Positions 11,887 through 24,641 are shown, numbered from the stretch's first letter. The stretch is DNA of 64,000 nucleotides from Membranipora membranacea (GCA_914767715.1 OU612068.1:12090001-12154000); one strand, 5' to 3'. Program-made: numbers and translations. The notes: a model not told the origin generated them from the letters alone.

Positions 11887-13177
11887 CAAGGATTAATAAA
11901 GTTTGAGTAAAAGTGGCCTCAGTTCATTTTGCGGTTTGTTGACAACCTTTAATTCTTTTCAATAAGATTTCAGGTTATATAATTCACTGCATTAGCTCCT
12001 GATCCCAGCAGCGGGCATCAAGATGAATTGAATAGAGATGATGATTGACTCTCTATTCATACCGGTGCAAAATTTAGTAACACCTCAATATTTTTATTTA
12101 CAAAATATTAAGAGAGAATGGAAAAGGCTAGGTATTATGTAACTTTAGGTGCAGAGTGTGCTTCACTTGATGGTAAAGATTTACAATTCATTTAACCGTT
12201 GCTGGGTAGGTTTTGATCAGATTGAGAAGTGTGCCCACATGCACAAGATCACTGTGTTCGAGGTTATGGCATAATAATACTGTGTGTCCAAACGAACCAA
12301 TTAGCATCCAGGTAAGAATGTACAGTGAAAACTGTAACAAGAAAAAATAAAAACCTGCCGCACAACAACATGATAGGATAACTGCTCATTGATATATTCA
12401 CCTCTATACATACATCACAGGTTTGAAGCAAATATCAAAGTTTCAAAAACAGTGTGATCATGATTCAGAAAACAGAAACATCTCCAACTCAGAGTAAGTA
12501 ATAATAGGAATTATGGGTTATTAGGTATCATTATAGTTAAACATAGGAAAAAACAAAAAAAATTATTATAACAGTAAACATAGGTCAAGGTAACATCCCA
12601 CTTCAAAGCCAAGATTTATAGTCACTCATTGTCACTGGACGCGTATTGATACCTGGACTGAGGGCATGGTTGGTTTTATATTACATCCCTTGACCCTACT
12701 GCCCGCAAAACTAGCCCACTTTTTCAGCAGAGACTCTCCAATTTCTTCAGAAACAAAGTTGAATGCACATAACATGGTTTAGTGCATTTAAAATCAGAGA
12801 AGGGTCGAGTGTAAAATCAGTTGGGATCTGTTTCTTAGGCATTGGTGATTGAACACCTTTGCTGTGGTTGCCGTATTAAAAGTAGTTGTTTGCTCACATC
12901 AAATCTATTAGATATTTACTATTTAGTAGCATAGTACCCGTAAAATACAAAAAAAAAATTAACAGATAAAATCGTGTGATGAACATGCTGGACAGACACA
13001 ATTAACATAATGATGAGCAATTGTTGAGGGGATGAGGCTGTTGTTTGTTAAGTTGGCCAATAACAAGTTGTTGGTGAGGTAATTGGAGGCGGGTCAGGGC
13101 AATGCAAGGTGACCATTATCCTTATGTGAAAAACCTGAGGAGAATTAGTGTGGAGATTTCGGTGAACAGAATCAGGT

Positions 13178-13313
13178 TACTCTAGAGGAGTACAGTATTC
13201 ATTATTTAGTTGGTGCCAAAGTAGACAAGTCGACCCTAGTCTGTGCCCCTTTCCCGCCAACGACCCCCAAACAAGGTAAACTGAATTTCCGCTAATACGT
13301 ACTCCTCTAGAGT
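13178..13313. mobile_element. Inverted-repeat element with 20-bp ends
   Basis: The ends TACTCTAGAGGAGTAC and GTACTCCTCTAGAGTA face each other about 135 bp apart, with a few further matching bases inside. The interior is non-coding. No clear target duplication is visible. It resembles a small MITE. Confidence 0.55.
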
Positions 13314-13905
13314 ACATGGCACTGTCACACATCGTTTACAGGTGTCATAAATTCTTCTCTAAACCAGATCGGCACAATTTGTCTAGGTATTAGATCCACA
13401 CGAACATCCACCTGTACCTGTGGTTACCTTGTGGCAATGTTAACCTCAGGATTGGTCAACTTTACACATAATCTTCCGATTAAAAATTTTTCCATGGAAA
13501 AATTATGTTGCGCTAATAATCCCAGCTAGGTACCAGGCTCTATATAACTAATTATTATAGAGGAAAAACATCGCTCAAAGCAGTCTGATATTGCTTTAAC
13601 ATTCACGCTGAAAAAATAAAAATCTTTACAATATAAAGTAATAGCAGCCTTATATAGAACACTATTATATATACCATTGGCAACTTTGAACGCTGGAATA
13701 TTTACCTGTCGGTTAATATGATTTAACAACCGTACAAAATCAGTTTGCATATATATGGCCTTCATATCAGTGAAGATCAAAACATTTGAATATCTTGTGT
13801 CGGATGGTGTACTAGGGATTATACTATAGAGTAGATATGCTCGGTGCTTGTTACACGGTCCCGTGTCGTGTCAGGGTAGCCGCAGGTAGCCAGACTAAGC
13901 TGAGG

Positions 13906-16900
13906 TCAAACGTGTTCCTTCCCCCAGTTCGGTGAGTCTTCTATGAACTCCTCCCAGAACGGATCCAGATTACAATTAGAAGACCAGTCCTTTTTGATTT
14001 TAGGTAGAGCTTTGTTAGCCCTGTAAGTCAATTCTCTGATAGGTACTAGGCTGCCTAACAGCTTACCTAGTAGCTTTCGATCGCCTGGGTGGTTCTTTTT
14101 GATGAGGTGCTGTAAAGCATGTATAAGCTGATCGTGTAGCTGCTCTGCCTTCTCTCTCTCCTGTAGTGCCACTCGATCTGAAAAATGAGACAAACCTTTC
14201 ATTGCTAATAGATGGGTCATATTAATTACACTCGACAATAAACAGACACTAGCTCTGATTGGCTGTTACTGGAGTCCACCTCTCGGTAAAATATAGTTTG
14301 ACCAGAGACTATAGATATAGTCTCTGGTTTGACTCCACAAAACTCTCCTTTTCATGCAATTTGAATAAATAATATACCAGATACGCTGAATCTGTCTCCA
14401 ATTCTACAGACCCCCGGTAAGATACCGAGTTATATTACAAACAGTGGAAAGCCGAAAGTTCCAACGACTCAGTCCCTGCTGTTTCTAAGGGCTGGACCTG
14501 TTTGCACTGGCATACATTTTATCGCACACCAGTTGTTTGATTATAGAAAGCCACATAATCCTAAATAATTTAATTAATAATAATTAATAATAATTAATTT
14601 TCATGCAATTTGAAAAAATTATATACCAGATACGCTGAATCAATCTCCGGTTCTACAGACCCGTCAGCTGACTGTGCACAACCGATGATTAAACTAGAAC
14701 TTTTTTTCATTCGAGGAAATGAAATACCGAGTATGATCTATGTTTAGAAGACTTGTGACGCGTTTTGGACTTGTGAAGAGAGAATTTAATTACAGTGCCA
14801 AATGGCTTCAGTCAGGTTTTACCACATTTATATCACTTTTATTACAGCAGAATTGATTAATGAGAATGAGAATCACGTTTCCTTACAGGGAGAAAGACAG
14901 CTGAAACTTCCATGCGTAGGAAATAAGACAAAAAATTAAATCCACGCGTTACAGGGAAGTGGGTGAGAGGTATCTGTTGTGCAGTGGAATTTGACTGTTC
15001 AACATATACTTAATGAGAGTTGAGGCAGGGTTTTGGTTCGATCCCATGAATGGTGGGCGGTGAGGGGCAGCCACTCCAAAGCCGCGGGTCATTTATACGT
15101 CCTAGTGCTTTTAGGCAGGAAAGTGGGACAACTGTCACTCTAGTCCCTGGACTATGTAGCTGCTCCCTCGCCTTATATATTATAGATTTTATTTTTTTCC
15201 ATTACAAGCATTCATTTATATATTCTGTCCTTTTAGCAGAATCATAAAAAAACGTGGTTGAGAATGGAAATGTGATGTGATGGAGTGATGTGTCGATAGG
15301 AAGCTTTTGCCGGTACGATTACTTGACAAGTTGTTTTTTTCTCCCACCCCACCCCTATTCTCACCTAATATAATCATGGAAGTGAAAAATGAAAACCTTC
15401 AGAAAAAGCCATACAGATGGAATGCTAAGAACGGCGACTCCAACGAGTCTTTCAGATGATTAACCTACACATATCTTTGACCGCACAATTGCGAGTTTTT
15501 TGTAGACAAAAGGGATTCTGGTGGAGGTCAGACAGTGGGCAGAGACTTGCTGGTTTCGATGAATTCAATCAGTCACAGAAATGCTGGCTTTTTACGTGTC
15601 GCCGTAATCGTAATTGGAATGAGTAAAATTAAAATCCACTGGAGGGCAATCCTGGTGCCAGCAGCCGCTGGCTCTCATAAATGAGCGGTCACAAATAAAA
15701 TTACTAACTAGATGTGAGATATGACTGTTATCATCAACTGAACTCATGCTAACCTTAATCCTCCCATATCATTCTACGATCCAACTGATAAAATTTGCCA
15801 GCTGATTACCAGTGGAATGTGATATTCGCAGGTTTGCTGTTATGTCACAAAAACATCATTCCGAGTTGTTCGACAAGGTGACCAATTACAACAAAGCGAC
15901 AACAGAACAACTAGGTACAAAATTCCTTCTTCCTTTTAAGGATTCAGGAAAAACCTCCGGCTCAAAAATCTCACCGGATTTAATCGTCTTACAGGGATGT
16001 GCGAAAGGTCTGCAGTGAGCCTCTAGTCAACCAATCCACTGAAAACACTTTCATACAGCAATATCACAGGCTATTATCATGGCAGAGCCTAACAATATGA
16101 ATTTGTACAGCCATGATACCGAATGTAGCCTTTTTAGGAGATGTGTTTTTGTTGTACCCTATAGCGACGGACACATAATTTCACTATTCAGGCATACCAA
16201 ATCTTTTAAATGTTAATGTAGACAGCAACAAGGCATTCGACGAAGCAAAAATCAAAATTTTAAAAGCCTGTCTTGTCCGAAAAAGAGGCTTAATTATATA
16301 TCACTCTAACCAGCTTCCTGCACTCGAACTGCAGCGATCACTTAATAAATATTTCAAAATGACAATGACCTTCCACAAGCACTGAATGATAAAAACCGCT
16401 TATCTAAGTACAAGTACAAGACAACCAAGAGACAATGCACCTTTTTTTAAATTCTGAACGAAATTTTTCAATGGAATCAGAGCGGATGTTTGTCTACATG
16501 TTAAAATAATTTAAATTCAATACCATCAACTGGGGTAGATAATTATTCAAATGTCAATGCAAAAACTGATTTTTTTCAATGAGAATTAATAAAAACATCA
16601 ATATGCTCGGAAAATACCAGGCAAGGTCTGTCTAATAATTCCTCACCAAGGTCATGGTGGGCAGGCGTCATCAAGTATTTTGATCAACTCATTCACAATT
16701 TCCTCAACACGTCATGACGGAGCATAAATTAAATGCACAAAAGCTGTACAGAAGGGCTACCAAGCATTGGATCGGATGCCGCTGCATCCAAATGGCCAAC
16801 AAGCCAAATCGCGCAGCAAACTTAATGTCTGTGACAAAATAAACCAATCAACCAAACAACACCTGATGAAATTTAAATTAATACGTGCACAGAGGCAATA

Positions 16901-19900
16901 TATGACCACAGAGTAAGGATATATCCTTACTCTGTGATATGACTACGTGATGCGCACAATAGCGCAGCAGAAGAAATTATGGATATAAATAATATATAAT
17001 CAGCTGCTGAGAACGCAGACTTCCTCATCAGTCTAATATTGAAATGCTCACGCATACCAGCACAAGACGTAAACAAGCAATCAAGCTTGTCTCCGCTGCA
17101 CCACTCAAAATCTCAATTACATATCATGTAATCGAAGGCGACCATGAATACAGGGCCGTAGTTTAGAAAAAATGGTAGGGGAGGCAAAATGGTAGGGGAG
17201 GCTAATCCGAAGCATCACCAGGAGGGGTGCTGTAAGCTCCTCCCAATTTTAGGATTATAATAAGCAAGTGGAAATCCCAGAGCAGCTGATCCTGACATGG
17301 ATTACTCAATCATAGCATTTTAGGCCACTCTGTTCGGTATTTTAGGGGAGGCAGAACGCCCCTGCGTCCCCTAGAACTACGGAGCATGTAATAAAATGTG
17401 ACTGTTTTAGCTTGACTAACCTGGCATAGTTATTATGACTGCAAGGGTTAGTAAAACCTCAGTCACACTAATGTTGAGCTGCTGAAAATGTAGAGCAGTA
17501 TTGAACATGATGTTCACCATCACGTCGTCATCGTAAATCTTAACCAGCTCCAATTTTGGGCAGACGTGCTCGGTGAATGATGCATAAAAGAGGTTGTTTA
17601 CGTTGTCAAAGCGGTTGTATTGCATCACCGTTATTGCTTCTGATCGACTCGCTGTAATAAAAACGATTAAATGCCCATAATGATTTGATATATTTTATGC
17701 ATATGTAAATTTATTTTATGGATCAGTGAATATTACTTTTTTTTATAACCACTGCTAGTCCACTACAGGACACCAATATTTATAGAATTATTATTTAATG
17801 ACCTTGCTCAGAATTGCTGAGTTCAAGGGTCAGAATATAAGCACATTTCCATATTGGAAATTCCTATGTTAGCTATAGTTAGTTACTAGTTAGTATACTA
17901 GAGTTAGTAGTATAGTATACTAGAGTATACTAGAGTTAGCATGATAGAGTTAGCATTGAAAGTTTGACGCAATCAAGTGTTGGCGTGGAATTTGGGCTTA
18001 TTGAATTTTCTTTAGGCCGAATGATAATTCTATTCAATTCTATTATTGGTAATAAGTTCATCCAATATTTCAATAATACATAGGGCAAAAAACACCGGCT
18101 TTTCAATCGTCCTGGTTTAATAGCCGTAAGAAACAAATTTATCGCCTGTACATAGCCTTGTCACACAGCCACGTCCACGTGGCCGCGTGACAAGGCTAGC
18201 CGGCGTGACAAGGCTAGCCGGCGTGACTTAGCTCTAGAGAGAACCTGGTAGAAACAAGTCTGAGCCCCCCCCCCCAGACTCTTGCCCCCACCCGACAGCC
18301 CCCCGGTCGGGGAAAACTCTTTGTGACAATACAACAAGTCAAGTGCTGAAGGCAGCCATTTCAAGATACTTCTCATGATCAACCTCGAGGGCTGTCGGGC
18401 GACGGGGGAGGGTCCAAAGTCTGGGGGGGCTAAGACTACATCAACCCTTTCCCTTGAAGAAAGATTTTCCAAGCAGTTCAGTGAACCATCAAACGCCGAC
18501 GCCAAAACCGCAGCATGGTATTAAAATGGGAATATTAAGTATTAATGGAATCGGTCAATGTTCTGGCAACGATTTGGCAACGATCAGGATTACATGTAAT
18601 CACCTCCTGAGGTCAAGTCTTAAACCACCATTTTGATTAATGAGGAAAAAATGTTGATTTTTTGATTGCTGGTATGGTAGCCTACCTTTGATTAGGGCTA
18701 TTTGGTCTGGTAGAGGTAGGCTAGAAAATCCTGGTATGGACATGGCGAGCTGTATCATCAGTAAAAGTCGCTGTTTACTTCCCATTGACCATTTTTCAAT
18801 CGCCTAGAACAAAAAAACACAACGTCATACTCAATCGAAAATCAATGAAAGCTTACTATCGTAAACTAAACTCATTTATACTCTATTATCTACTGATAGT
18901 GTATGATCGTGCACACAATCTAACCCCTTCAACAAAGATACTAAAATAGTCATTGGCTGTAATAAGTACTTGGGGTGAAAAACCAGGTGCATGAGCATAA
19001 CACATAGCACGGGTCAGGATATAGGCATATACAAACAATTGAATTGTGGGAAATGTCAGTCGCTGCGGAATATGTTACCTAGCATGGGCGGAGCATTTAA
19101 CTAAAGCACTGCACTTTGATCAACTAATAATAGGCGCTGGCCATATGAAAATCATAGTGAATGAAAGTTAAACACCACTACAACAATTGTACTAGTACAA
19201 GTGTCTTTATAGCCACTCATGGGTCAGTCAACAAAAAAAGGGAAAATTAGCTGAATAGTTAAGAAAACCCGTCATCAGACTCTGATCAAATAAAAGATGG
19301 CGGCATGAGCAAATTGCTTCATATAACTACAACACCCTCAATATAATCATCTCATTTCTTATACACATATAGGCCTACGTAATTATATACTCATTGATGA
19401 CAAAAATGAGTAACTTTGTGTATCATTGATCTGCTGCGTTTACCTCTTTCCGATTATCCAGGTCAATACCAGTTGACTGGAAGAAGGACTGATGCTGCTC
19501 ATGTGACAGTGACTGCAGGTGGAAAATCTCCTCATTAAGCTGTGCAGCTGACTAAAAAACACAAAACACGATACTTTGGTAACAACTATATCGAATTGAC
19601 ACTTACATTGACACTCGCGGCACATCAGAAATGTAATAACCTGGTCTCATTATCCGCATCAAAAACCGGAAATGACAGCCGACTCATCTGGCAGGCCTCT
19701 AGGTGAATTGATATCATGACATGTGGAGTAGGTTGTCACACGAGATGCTCAAAACTGACAACAAAACATTGATCAGTTGAACTGCCGATAAGTTTGTCAC
19801 GAAAACCGGAAAAGAACAAGAATGCCAGCCGAATGCAGGAAATGATTGTCAATTTCAAAAAGTAAAGTGCATTTGAAATCTGAGCTCAAAACAAGGTTGA

Positions 19901-22900
19901 TCGTAGAAAAGAAGCAAGCCAATCCTGAGTTTTTGTCAAGTTGAGTAAACAGTTAATGAATAAAATCGATGAATGTGGTCAGAAAAGAATGCTATAATCA
20001 TGGGTGCCAGGGTTTGTAATCGGGAGGGCTACATTGCACATTAATTTTAGTTTGGCAGTATGAGGGCTGGTGACAGGGACAAAGAGACCATGTGCTGCTG
20101 GTTACATGTTTGACCCCAGATGCTATGCTGGTGAAATAATGGGACTGTACCCAGGCAGTATCAAACTACCAAAATAACCTTGAACTTTGATTCCCATGAG
20201 ACCATGAGTGTGTTAAGTGTTACATGGAGTTGCTGATTTTTCTAGATAGCAAAGCTGACTCAGGACCAAGCCCCACAGACATTTTTCTCAGTCAATAATG
20301 CGGCCAATTTTCACCTCGACCAAACAAGCAAGCTTGATACCGTTTTACACCAAGCAGCGACAACTGATGCAGATGGAGAAATACCCAGCCATGATTTCCT
20401 TTTTTAAATTAACACCACAAAATTGAATGATCAGAAAACAGCATGGCCAATGACCCCAAAAAAACATTGTTATTAGCTTCGCAGTGAGACTAGATATACA
20501 ACCAAGCCTGGGGCCTGTCGGACGGGCTGGGGGGCAAGAGTCGGGGGGGGGGGGGGGGGGGGAAAGAGGTGGGGGGGGGCTCAGACTAACAACCAACCTG
20601 TAGTTTACTGTCCTGAAAGTTGTCCAGGTGACTGTAAGGCGTAGATATAAGTGGGATCATCTGTGACTCCTTGACGCCATCCTCGATGGCTTTTATGATA
20701 GCTAGATGCTGTTCTTCGCTTTCCAAAGTTTTGATGGATCCCTCCAGTGTCTTCACCTCAATGATATCAGCAGCTTTCTTTGAATGGGTGTATCGTCCTG
20801 TCCTTATTGCTATTAGATAAAACAAAATCTAGTGAAGCAATTTACACAGCCCACACAAAAGGTTTTGTCACAACTGTTTGTATGACCACTTGTCAAAAAT
20901 GTGCACAAATATACGTGTGAGTACAGGACATTTTTCTCAACAAACACAGCTATACAGCAGCTATATCATACATGGAGACTCATCTCAACGAACTCAAGTT
21001 TATGGCTCTATTGGTAATCTCTCAAGCAAAACCGGCTGTAGCCTGGAACGATTAGGATCCGGTTGTGTTAATGGCACCAGATTGTGGTGAGTCGATACAC
21101 TTTTGGCAGAAACAACTAAAAAAATTAATTAACCCAGCTGTAGCTAGTATTGAGCTATTCGTAACCTGAGAACACCTCCTGTTTACACAGGGTGACCTGG
21201 CATATCAGCCAGCATTTCCCAATTTCAGTTGACTCTACACTGTAACTAAACATGCTTGGCAATCATTGGCAAAATGTTGCCAGAACTTATTCAATTTGTG
21301 AAAACGACAACAAGTCTTTACTGTCTTTTGTCGAGGTACATTTTTCGCAGATTGAAAAGCAGATTTTATGCATTGTCTAAGTTCAAATCTTTTTATCCGT
21401 CCAATACTCAATGTGAGTATTTTGTGCAATCTCTTTTATTACCGATTTTATTATATAATTCAGAAGTTTGGTTTAACTCTTGCACGGCAAAGGAGATATC
21501 TCGATTATTATCTCCTTTTTCTACCTCATACAGCTGTGACATTCCTAATCTGATCTCAGACCGAACTCTTAGTACTGCAGTTAATTTTATTAATGACGAA
21601 GACCATATTTTTAACAAACATTATGTTCCAGGTAGGAAAACATTTTTATCAGCTAAGTGCCGCACAACTCGTTTTTTAAACAGTTTCATACCTTTTAGTA
21701 TCAGACTCCTAAATGATAACGCCTTCTTACAGACACTATAATTTTACTTCATCATTGATGACAAGCAATAAAACAATCTCTCTCTCTAAAGTATGGATGA
21801 CCGGATTGCTGGATTGTCCTACGTACGGACCACTCAAGTTAACCGGGTACATCTAGTCAGCTTTGCACAACAGTTGAACATCTTTATCTTATCTCAAGGT
21901 TTGAATCTTTAATGTAAACAAGGGATAGACGAGTTACGTACGCTCACAGGTCAAAGACTGCGGAGCTTCAGACTGACCATCAGTGTTTTGATGAGCATAC
22001 AAGTTACCTCCGCAGCTAAACACATTGTTATTTATTTCGAATTAGAATTTTATGCAGAATGTCAAATATATTGTTGTGAGCTGCCGCAGATAGCAGACTA
22101 AACTGATTGCTGCTGCTGTAATAACAGATGGTCGCAGATCAGTGTGGGATTTATGTCATTTAAAGCCTGGAAAGTGAAGGATGCCAATACTGTTCACTCT
22201 CTGCAAAGCAGATTAGACCCCATGTTGATTTTGCACAGAGCATGCTGACCTCAGTTGACAGTTTGCAACACTGGACAGCAGACAGGAAGAGAAAATGATT
22301 CACAGTTGGAGTTTAACTCACAGCTCACACCATTTAATTAAGTTGTTCCAAGTTCTGTCAGCTTGCGAGAGATCCAACATACTAAGAATGTCAAGTAAAT
22401 CACTTATATCACATCCCATGTCTATGCTGGAGCAGTTCCAACTTCCAACTAATCAAAAAATAGAATGCTGTACTAACCTTGAACGGACATGCCTAAGTGA
22501 ATACATTTATGATAGCGACAGAATGCACATTGGTTTCGCTTCCCCGGTATGATATCGCATCGCTGCTCTTTAGAACAAAAGTATTTATCCTTGTTGAACA
22601 TACTCCTTCGGAAGAATCCCTGTATAAGTATTAAAAATGGCAGCATTTCAATCAAATGTGACATGAAATAACTAGTGGTTGGTTACATGGAAACACAATT
22701 TATCAACATTTATTTTGATTAATCATGTTGTCCTCGCTTAGGTTGACGTTTTATGGGATGTCATGCTCCTCCTCAAACTATTCTCATAAACAAAGCAGTG
22801 TCAATGGCTCAGTGTGGCTACTTCACCACAATTCATCCGCAATATTCTTAGGATTCCATGATTTTCTCCTTCAGGCAGATTGAGCATTTACTAGAAGAAA

Positions 22901-23284
22901 TTTGATGCCACAATTAAATTATAATTTATTTGATAAACTTGATTGCAACAGATACAACTGTCCTTTCATGGGCAACAAATTCCTGAAGGAAGACAAAAGC
23001 TCACAGCCAACTATTCTACGACCAGGAGCAGACTTTTGTTTCAATCAACACTTAGTAGTTCATGATGTGTTACACTCAAGACTCACCTTACAAGCCTCAC
23101 AGCTGTTGACACCATAATGCAGGCCTGAAGCTTTCTCTCCGCACACTCTACATGGTGGCAGTATGGGAGCCCGTGGTTTGATCTTCTCTCTCTTAACCCT
23201 GACAGCAGTACTTCCAGCGCTGCTCGGTGAGCCAGAGGGGCTCTCTGTCCCTGCAGTGGTGTCGTGGAGGGCCACCGCTGCCAT
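13906..23284 (-). CDS. Nuclear receptor, NR1-like (closest in motif to NR1H: FXR/LXR/EcR)
   Basis: Seven coding exons: 23284-23087, 22619-22478, 20809-20598, 19551-19444, 18803-18686, 17651-17421, 14177-13906. They give 426 residues in one frame. The start is the ATG at 23284, just inside an exon after ttgtatcag; 5' UTR exons probably lie further right. Zinc finger 1 uses C45, C48, C62 and C65 with P-box CEACK; finger 2 uses C81, C87, C97 and C100. An intron splits CEACK from GFFRRS. The DBD ends in SVQAIRTGRYT. The ligand-binding signature IPGFSSLPLPDQIALIKG is followed by helix 9-10 (DRVALQEREKAEQLHDQLI). A C-terminal AF-2-like FWEEFI sits at 410-415. The protein should be a DNA-binding, ligand-responsive transcription factor, and helix 10 suggests dimerisation. 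Sub-family placement is by motif only. Its introns host several transposon fragments. Confidence 0.93.
14303..14326. repeat. 24-bp micro-palindrome with 7-bp target duplication
   Basis: CAGAGACTATAG and CTATAGTCTCTG-type arms form a near-perfect palindrome. It is flanked by GTTTGAC at 14296-14302 and again at 14327-14333. The exact direct repeat suggests an insertion. Confidence 0.65.
15812..16385 (+). other. Two orphan protein-like frames in an intron, possible mobile-element remnant
   Basis: The frame at 15812-16018 (starting MECDIRRFAVMSQ) and a second frame at 16191-16385 (GIPNLLNVNVDSNKAFDEAK..., no ATG) both read like ordinary protein. The second begins right after ttcactattcag, a good acceptor-like sequence. 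They lie antisense inside the large intron of the nuclear receptor gene. I do not recognise either. They could be exons of a nested + strand gene or debris of a retroelement. Confidence 0.25.
16907..16936. repeat. 30-bp perfect palindrome with 7-bp target duplication
   Basis: CACAGAGTAAGGATA is followed directly by its exact reverse complement. ATATGAC flanks it on both sides (16900-16906 and 16937-16943). It is the cleanest copy of the micro-palindrome class. Confidence 0.75.
17152..17388. mobile_element. MITE, family with ends GGGCCGTAGTT
   Basis: The ends AGGGCCGTAGTTTAG and CTAGAACTACGG are inverted. The interior includes GGTAGGGGAGGC twice and GACATGGATTACTCAAT. The same interior in the opposite orientation is found at 38658-38905, which defines a dispersed family. 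Non-coding. Confidence 0.6.
17875..17960. repeat. Short tandem repeat of AGAGTTAG/TATACTAG units
   Basis: Units such as TATACTAGAGTTAG and AGTATACTAG recur several times over about 80 bases. It is a simple intronic microsatellite-like array. Confidence 0.55.
18152..18232. repeat. GC-rich hairpin followed by an 18-bp tandem repeat
   Basis: AGCCTTGTCAC pairs with GTGACAAGGCT across a CACGTCCACGTGG centre. The unit GTGACAAGGCTAGCCGGC is then repeated, with a partial third copy. It sits beside the G/C-rich MITE at 18257. Confidence 0.5.
18257..18437. mobile_element. MITE with G/C-homopolymer inverted ends
   Basis: The left end GTCTGAGCCCCCC...AGACTCTTGCCCCC and the right end AAGTCTGGGGGGGCTAAGACTAC are imperfect inverted repeats of about 48 bases. 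They include CCCGACAGCCC and GGGCTGTCGGG. This is the only copy in the window with both ends, and it identifies the fragments at 228, 20505 and 41168 as the same family. The G runs could form four-stranded structures. Confidence 0.6.
20505..20592. mobile_element. Terminal fragment of the G-rich MITE with a long G tract
   Basis: CCTGTCGGACGGGCTGGGGGGCAAGAGTC is followed by more than 20 G and GGGGGGCTCAGACTAA. This matches the right end of the 18257-18437 element. It ends about six bases before the splice donor of the exon 20809-20598, so it sits directly beside a coding exon. Confidence 0.55.
21256..21780 (+). mobile_element. 3' fragment of a non-LTR retrotransposon (LINE)
   Basis: An open frame of about 160 codons contains LLPILLYNSEVWF, the region after the reverse-transcriptase core in many LINEs. 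It ends with TTRFLNSFIPFSIRLLND, a phrase typical of the C-terminus of these polyproteins. The frame stops at 21741 and is followed by an AATAAA-containing tail and a TCTCTCTC run. The reverse-transcriptase core is missing, so this is a 5'-truncated copy. It lies antisense in the intron between the second and third coding exons of the nuclear receptor. Confidence 0.7.
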
Positions 23285-23307
23285 ATCTGATACAATAACT
23301 ACAATCA

Positions 23308-23416
23308 TCAAATACCATATAAATACAATAAATACCATGTAAATACAATAAATACCATATAAATACAATAAATACCATATAAATACAATAATTACCATAT
23401 AAATACAATAAATACT
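23308..23416. repeat. 20-bp minisatellite, 5-6 copies
   Basis: The unit AATACCATATAAATACAATA is repeated with few changes. It lies about 20-130 bases upstream of the acceptor of the exon that carries the first nuclear-receptor zinc finger, on the transcribed (-) strand. The long minus-strand open frame through it (IWYLLYLYG repeats) is an artefact. Confidence 0.85.
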
Positions 23417-24424
23417 ATACCAGTCAAACACAGAGGAAACACCCTGGAGGTCGCACTTCAAACAAGTAATCAATTATCAATTTATATACCAGCAAAACAC
23501 AAGGATATAAGATTTAAGTTTTTTTAGTAGGCCTACACACCACATGTTGGTTAATACAAATTTTGGTTTGGTCAAAATTGCAATATATAGTCACTCACCA
23601 CATTCCGGGGAATGGGGGGGGGGGGCGAAATAGTGGGTGCCTAAGGCGCTAGGTCGCAATATCTGCACCATTCCGAGTAGTCTGCGGACATACATCATGC
23701 TAGTTTGTTACACGTAGGGGGGTAATACTGCTGTCAGAATAGGGTTAAGGGACATACTGAGCTCAACAGTGATTGATGACTGTACTCACATGAAAATGTC
23801 TGACCAGCTTACCTGATTAACAGCGGCTTAACATTCCTCTTATCCCCTTGTGTGTGGAGATATTACTCATCAAGCAGTGGCTTTCATCTACAACTCTACA
23901 ACAGATGAATTTATTGAAAAAATCTTAAGCTGACTCCCATGGTGCAACAACTATAAAAGTCAGCATAAGTGTGAGGCGGTAGATGATAGGGAGGCGAAAT
24001 AGATCACCGGCGCAGTGCTGGGCTTTTTTGTGCACAAACACGTTTTCTTCAATTATTTCACTCTTCCATGGTGGTCCATTCCCGCTGTTTACAGATTGGA
24101 AGCAAGCAAAAATGTTACATTAGACAATTAATTTACAGGAAGTAATAAGATGAGATGTCCGCATGACATCAGCTAGGTGAACAAGCGTTTAAAATCATCT
24201 CACGCATGATCTTACTACAGGTTTTCCTATCTTATGTAATTCAGTGTGTTCTAACACGCTTTTGAGGAGGGGGCATAAAATTACAGAATGTTGCACCCGT
24301 TTCTAATGTAAAAGTTAACAACTACACAATCATGACCATCTAATTGTAACATGGTGTGTACAGCAACCGGGGGGGGGGGGGGGAGGAACAAGAGCTGGAC
24401 ACATTTAACCTTGGCGGTAGAGTC

Positions 24425-24641
24425 AGGGATAGCTCAGTGTCAGAGGCGTTGGACTCAGGATCATTAGTTCCTGAGTTCGAGCCCCACCGGGTACCACTGT
24501 TTGTCTAGTACTACCTGATTTGGCTGTCGCGGGCCATTAACCCTAGCCGACCTGGAATAGAATAATGGACGATGGCTTGCCATATTGCCTAATACCTTCA
24601 AAATTGAAGTTGGCGATTACTCATAAGAAAAAAAGAAAAAA
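24425..24641 (+). mobile_element. tRNA-derived SINE with perfect 38-bp target-site duplication
   Basis: The 5' part reads GGGATAGCTCAGTGTCAG (A box) and GAGTTCGAGCCCC (B box), so it descends from a tRNA, perhaps tRNA-Leu. A unique body and a tail of TCATAAGAAAAAAAGAAAAAAA follow. A 38-base direct repeat starting AACAAGAGCTGGACAC and ending GGTAGAGTC flanks it exactly at 24387-24424 and 24642-24679. The perfect duplication indicates a recent insertion by target-primed reverse transcription. It needs a partner LINE for movement. Confidence 0.9.

Larger units (their letters stand above)
10309..13905. other. Intergenic region between convergent genes
   Basis: This lies between the stop of the RRM-macro gene (+) and the stop of the nuclear receptor (-). 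It contains two similar A/T-rich segments near 10530-10790, each with CCAAGCTCCCTGGATgcag-like text and ACTCACAAACCTCAT. It also holds a frameshifted ORF at 11583-11886 and an inverted-repeat element at 13178-13313. I see no intact gene. Confidence 0.5.

Noticed and set aside
23193-23473. Long minus-strand frames with repeated IWYLLYLYG text
   Set aside because: This is translation of the 20-bp minisatellite; the real exon starts at the acceptor just downstream.
24425-24495. Functional tRNA gene
   Set aside because: A and B boxes are present, but the sequence continues into a SINE body and A-rich tail and is bounded by a target duplication.
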